The notes below the pieces were generated by a model. It was not told the DNA's origin. It did no database searches and worked only from the letters and a program-made list of their open reading frames with translations. DNA of 7,222 nucleotides from Candidatus Omnitrophota bacterium (GTDB lineage Bacteria > Omnitrophota > Omnitrophia > Omnitrophales > Aquincolibacteriaceae), in contig JAHFHB010000094.1 in the NCBI GenBank assembly GCA_023247135.1, positions 1 through 7,222 on the forward strand, given 5' to 3'. The position numbers were made by a program, and so were the translations under genes. This document shows positions 5,043 to 7,222 of this stretch, piece by piece. Each line of letters starts with the position of its first letter. Position 1 is the stretch's first letter.

Positions 5043-5867
5043 ATGGTTGATTTACCGCTGAAAAAGGGAACAATCCTGATTGTGGACGATGAACCCAACG
5101 TGCAGTGGTTCATTTCAAAGACGGTGCAACCCATGGGTTACGAAACCTTGACGGCCGGCAGCGGTATGGAAGCGCTTAAGCTGATTCAGGAATGCGGTGA
5201 AAAGATCGATCTGGTGCTTTTGGATCTGCGCATGCCGGGCATGGGGGGAATCGAAGTGCTTAAGTCGATTCGCAAGCACCAGCCGGAGCTGGCGGTGATT
5301 GTGCTGACGGCCCTGCATGAAAAGAAAGAGGAGTGCGAGCGTATCGGCGTCGAGGCTTTCATGAAAAAGCCCTACAGCCTTGAGGATCTCTATAGCCAGA
5401 TCGAGCGTGTCGCCGAAAAAAAATCTTTTGACCGCGACGGAGTTCAGATTGACCCCGGTTACATTCCCTGCGCGCGCATTCTGGTGGTGGATGATGAAAC
5501 GGAAGTCTGCGAGCTTTTGCGCTTGTCGCTGACCGAGGACATTCAAGATTGTGCTTTTGACGTGCGCACCGCAAAATCCGGCGACGAAGCTTTACGGCTT
5601 TCTCTCGAATTTGAACCGCAGATCGGCATCATTGATATCAAGATGCCGTTCATGTGGGGCGATGAACTGGTGCAGCGATTCAAAAAGGGCGAAGGCAAGG
5701 CACCGAAGGATTTTGTGATTTATACCAGCGTGACGGAGCCCAAAGAAGTCGAGCGCGCCCGGCGGCTTGGCCATAAGTTCCTGTCAAAGCCCACCAATCT
5801 CGAAGCGCTTGTGGAAGTGCTCAAAAAAATCTGCGTGCGCCACGGGTTCTTAAAAAAGAGCGGGTGA
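5043..5867 (+). CDS. Tandem double-receiver response regulator without output domain
   Basis: The 274-residue protein consists of two CheY-like receivers joined by about 20 residues. Receiver 1 (about 9-125) has Asp15-Asp16, phosphoacceptor Asp61 (VLLDLRMPGM), Thr89 and Lys109-Pro110. Receiver 2 (about 144-268) has Asp150-Asp151, phosphoacceptor Asp198 (IIDIKMPFMWG), Thr228 and Lys249-Pro250. Both sites look competent. Receiver 2 departs from the norm with a Trp in MPFMWGDEL, where MDG/MNG-like sequence is usual, and a long EGKAPKDF insertion before its fourth strand. No DNA-binding, cyclase or phosphotransfer domain is attached, so it probably acts as a two-input relay or sink, or regulates partners by docking. 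It likely shares its kinase with the single receiver upstream. Its last 18 bp overlap the 3' end of the convergent XRE-cupin gene, leaving no room for a terminator between them. Confidence 0.92.
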   Translation: MVDLPLKKGTILIVDDEPNVQWFISKTVQPMGYETLTAGSGMEALKLIQECGEKIDLVLLDLRMPGMGGIEVLKSIRKHQPELAVIVLTALHEKKEECERIGVEAFMKKPYSLEDLYSQIERVAEKKSFDRDGVQIDPGYIPCARILVVDDETEVCELLRLSLTEDIQDCAFDVRTAKSGDEALRLSLEFEPQIGIIDIKMPFMWGDELVQRFKKGEGKAPKDFVIYTSVTEPKEVERARRLGHKFLSKPTNLEALVEVLKKICVRHGFLKKSG

Positions 5868-6488
5868 GGTGATGATGAACATCTTGGCTTCGATGGAATC
5901 GATGTTTTTTATTTTGTGGGGTACGCCCGCGTCAAAGTAGACCGCCTGATTCGCGTGAATTTCCTTCTTCTGACTGCCGTAGAGAATTTCCAAAGTTCCG
6001 GTCTCCAGAAAAATTGCCACCGTCGAATTCGCACGAAACTGCCATTTCCTTAAATCACGAAACGGCTTGATCGTCATCTTGCCCCAGAAGAAATCCCGCT
6101 GATCCCTGGATTGCGGACTGAGTGTTTGTATGGTAAAGCCGTGTTGGGGATACTCGATAAACCCCCGCTCCCCAAACCCGCACACGAAGAAATTCCCCGG
6201 GGCTTCTGCCATGGCCTTGGAGGCCAGCTCCGGGAATGTCATCCCAAAAGCCTCTGCAATGCACACCAGTTTATCCGAGGAAGGATCGCGGACTCTGCCG
6301 GCAATAATGTTATGGAGATTTTTTTCGTTGATGCCGGTCTTTTCTGCGAGCCAGCTCACAGGAATAGGATTTTCCGATTCAGAGCGCTGGGCAAGCAGGG
6401 CCTTGATCGCTTTGCCCCAATGCGGCATGCGCGGCGGCGGCGTGTCTTTTGTTTTGCTTTTGAGGTCTTTGCTGATTTCGTCGTACAT
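5850..6488 (-). CDS. XRE-family HTH regulator with C-terminal cupin-like domain
   Basis: The 212-residue protein is a transcription-factor-like HTH/cupin fusion. Residues about 23-92 form the HTH: VSWLAEKTGINEKNLHNIIAG (44-64) contains the turn and recognition helix, followed by DKLVCIAEAFGMTFPELAS, the usual final helices. A linker (95-135) leads to a cupin-like barrel at about 136-210, with KWQFRANSTVAIFLETGTLEILYG and AVYFDAGVPHKIKN. The HxH...E metal motif of classical cupins is not seen; only His191 remains, so it probably senses a small ligand without metal or is structural. The ATG complement at 6486-6488 is preceded by a modest AGAGAG and, 15 nt upstream, by a repeat hairpin. It is transcribed toward the double receiver and overlaps its 3' end. 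Members of this class often repress neighbouring metabolic genes; the target here is unknown and autoregulation is possible. Confidence 0.88.
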   Translation of the reverse strand: MYDEISKDLKSKTKDTPPPRMPHWGKAIKALLAQRSESENPIPVSWLAEKTGINEKNLHNIIAGRVRDPSSDKLVCIAEAFGMTFPELASKAMAEAPGNFFVCGFGERGFIEYPQHGFTIQTLSPQSRDQRDFFWGKMTIKPFRDLRKWQFRANSTVAIFLETGTLEILYGSQKKEIHANQAVYFDAGVPHKIKNIDSIEAKMFIITSPALF

Positions 6489-6503
6489 AAACTTGCTCTC
6501 TGG

Positions 6504-6523
6504 ATCCCCGCTTTCGCGGGGAT
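6504..6523. repeat. Perfect hairpin of a dispersed-repeat type in the XRE-cupin leader
   Basis: ATCCCCGC (6504-6511) pairs perfectly with GCGGGGAT (6516-6523) around a 4-nt loop. On the minus-strand RNA the loop reads GAAA, a stable GNRA tetraloop. The flanks (CTGGATCCCCGC...GGGGATGACC) match a very widespread intergenic repeat whose translation is WIPAFAGMT. It sits 15 nt before the regulator's start codon, so it would be in the 5' leader. Confidence 0.75.
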
Positions 6524-6536
6524 GACCCGAAGTAAG

Positions 6537-6567
6537 ATTATCCAGAAAGTTTGGAACTTCTGGTCAG
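6537..6567 (-). promoter_or_regulatory. Weak candidate promoter for the XRE-cupin gene
   Basis: On the minus strand, GATAAT (complement of 6537-6542, 5/6 match to the -10) is preceded by CTGACC (complement of 6562-6567, 4/6 match to the -35) at a long 19-nt spacing. Transcription would start near 6530, placing the GNRA hairpin at the very 5' end of the message. Confidence 0.3.
6542..6563. promoter_or_regulatory. Inverted repeat: possible XRE operator or weak terminator
   Basis: CCAGAAAGTT (6542-6551) is repeated inverted as AACTTCTGG (6555-6563), with one extra A in the left arm. It lies in the spacer of the candidate minus-strand promoter, as an autoregulatory operator would. On the plus strand it is followed, after TCA and a G, by seven Ts (6568-6574), so a weak rho-independent terminator is the alternative reading. 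Confidence 0.35.
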
Positions 6568-6715
6568 TTTTTTTAAAGCGAAGAATATCTATTTTGACGC
6601 TGAATCAAGCATAACACAGGCATAAAGGTTTTTCAAATAAGGTAAATTAGCGCGTTAAAAGAACATCCGGCAGAGCTGTTGCGGTCCTCAATCTGGTGGG
6701 GTATGAGTACTTGTA

Positions 6716-6723
6716 GAGGTGAT
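6716..6723 (+). promoter_or_regulatory. Ribosome binding site deciding the start of the small basic protein
   Basis: GAGGTGAT is an 8-base match to the anti-Shine-Dalgarno complement. The GTG (6719) and ATG (6722) starts overlap it, so the ATG at 6728 is the best-placed start. Confidence 0.6.
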
Positions 6724-6727
6724 GAAA

Positions 6728-7171
6728 ATGCAGATGCTCAAACCTGAAGGGGAGAACGTGAAAGCCGGGCTGGCAGCAAAGAACCGCGTGAATATTCCCA
6801 AACTCAAGCCGATTAAAGTGAAATCTCTTTGCGAAGAATCGGCACGGGATATTTTTAGAGCATATTTCAATAACAAGATGACCGTGATCTTGCTTCTGCT
6901 CCAGAAACGCCGGGTTGAGCCGGACTCTTACAGTGCCATGCGCGCGGTGATTTTTTTCGATGACCTCTATCATCACATGCTTCAAGGCGAATATCAGCTG
7001 AGCCACGGACGTGTTTTCCAATGGCTCAAATTATTTTTCAAAAGGTTCCCCTATGTGAAACCATTGCAAAAACGCAAAGCTATTGAATATCTCAAAATCG
7101 TTTACCGTCTTTTCGGCATGCAGTTGAGCCTGGCTGGGTCTGGAAGCGGGAAGGGGGATGGACATGCGTGA
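6728..7171 (+). CDS. Small basic protein of unknown function
   Basis: I do not recognise this 147-residue protein. It has a lysine-rich N-terminus (NIPKLKPIKVKSL), then a mostly helical body: ESARDIFRAYFNNKMTVILLLLQKRR, SAMRAVIFFDDLYHHMLQGEY, VFQWLKLFFKRF and KRKAIEYLKIVYRLFGMQL. It ends in a flexible Gly/Ser-rich tail (GSGSGKGDGHA). VILLLL is too short for a membrane span, and no signal peptide is seen; the alternation of Arg/Lys with aromatic and aliphatic residues suggests an amphipathic helical bundle that binds a partner, nucleic acid or a membrane surface. A strong ribosome site and coherent codon use support expression. The next gene starts 8 bp inside its end, so the two are probably coupled and work together. 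No clear -35/-10 pair was found in the 240-nt region upstream; TTGACG at 6594-6599 lacks a properly spaced partner. Confidence 0.75.
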   Translation: MQMLKPEGENVKAGLAAKNRVNIPKLKPIKVKSLCEESARDIFRAYFNNKMTVILLLLQKRRVEPDSYSAMRAVIFFDDLYHHMLQGEYQLSHGRVFQWLKLFFKRFPYVKPLQKRKAIEYLKIVYRLFGMQLSLAGSGSGKGDGHA

Positions 7172-7222
7172 TTTTCAGCACAATGTAGTCAACATGCTTT
7201 ACACCATTAAGGGGTTGGTGGA
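7164..7222 (+). CDS. Start of a gene cut by the window edge; possible histidine-kinase/phosphotransfer H-box
   Basis: Nineteen residues are visible: MRDFQHNVVNMLYTIKGLV, with the frame open to the end. The ATG at 7164 is preferred over 7158 because the purine run AAGGGGG (7151-7157) is 6 nt away from it. It overlaps the previous gene by 8 bp, implying coupling. The pattern His-x3-Asn-x-Leu-x2-Ile-Lys-Gly resembles the phosphoacceptor helix of HisKA, HisKA_2 and Spo0B-type domains (for example HExxNPLxxIKG), which would suit a locus with three receiver domains. This rests on very few residues and remains a guess. Confidence 0.5.
   Translation, partial: MRDFQHNVVNMLYTIKGLV

Noticed and set aside
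6111..6614. Plus-strand open frame of 167 residues opposite the XRE-cupin gene
   Set aside because: It is a shadow of the regulator that runs on through the dispersed repeat, giving the telltale WIPAFAGMT string; there is no ribosome site.
6594..6626. TTGACG with CATAAA downstream as promoter for the small basic protein
   Set aside because: The spacing is 21 nt, too long for a sigma-70 promoter, and no better -10 is present.
1..7222. CRISPR array, tRNA/rRNA genes, transposase or insertion sequence
   Set aside because: No direct-repeat/spacer pattern, cloverleaf, rRNA core sequence or transposase motif was seen on either strand.

Overview
The window reads as chromosomal DNA from an uncultured, free-living Gram-negative-type bacterium. 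The 7TM histidine kinase followed by stand-alone receivers, together with the mixed codon use, recalls Candidatus Omnitrophota or a related PVC-like or deltaproteobacterial lineage. That assignment is an impression only; there is no rRNA or marker gene here to prove it. Ten genes end inside the window (the split kinase counted once), and one more runs off the right edge. Six stop with TGA and four with TAA.

Positions 1-1801 hold a tightly packed lipid or polyketide cassette: the 3' end of a FabF-like ketoacyl-ACP synthase, an acyl carrier protein overlapping it by 8 bp, and, directly on the ACP stop codon, a 408-residue Rossmann reductase. The reductase resembles cyanobacterial acyl-ACP reductase (fatty-aldehyde forming), including its cysteine near the C-terminus. 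Together they suggest chain elongation on a dedicated carrier followed by reductive release as an aldehyde.

Positions 1808-3988 are one reading frame for a membrane histidine kinase (7TM sensor, GAF-like linker, HisKA, HATPase), interrupted by a single in-frame TAG at 2747-2749. Base composition jumps from about 35% to about 55-63% GC near 2510-2520, inside this gene, with the frame intact. The kinase may therefore be a recombinant joining an AT-rich left block (lipid cassette plus sensor half) to a GC-richer right block.

Positions 3985-4539 are a YefM/YoeB-type toxin-antitoxin operon. Its promoter overlaps the kinase stop codon, and its toxin seems to carry Lys where the family has the catalytic Glu. 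Positions 4589-5867 hold a single-domain receiver and a tandem two-receiver protein, separated by a nested hairpin of a dispersed-repeat type. These are the likely phosphorelay partners of the kinase, and neither has an output domain.

On the minus strand (6488 to 5850) an XRE-HTH/cupin regulator converges on the double receiver and overlaps its 3' end by 18 bp. Its leader contains a second dispersed hairpin repeat. From 6728 a small basic protein of unknown function is read rightwards, translationally overlapped by a gene cut off at the window edge. The first residues of that gene look like a histidine-kinase or phosphotransfer H-box. The overall picture is a signalling locus (one kinase, three receiver domains, possibly a second His-phosphotransfer protein) next to a lipid-aldehyde cassette and punctuated by a toxin-antitoxin module and repeats.
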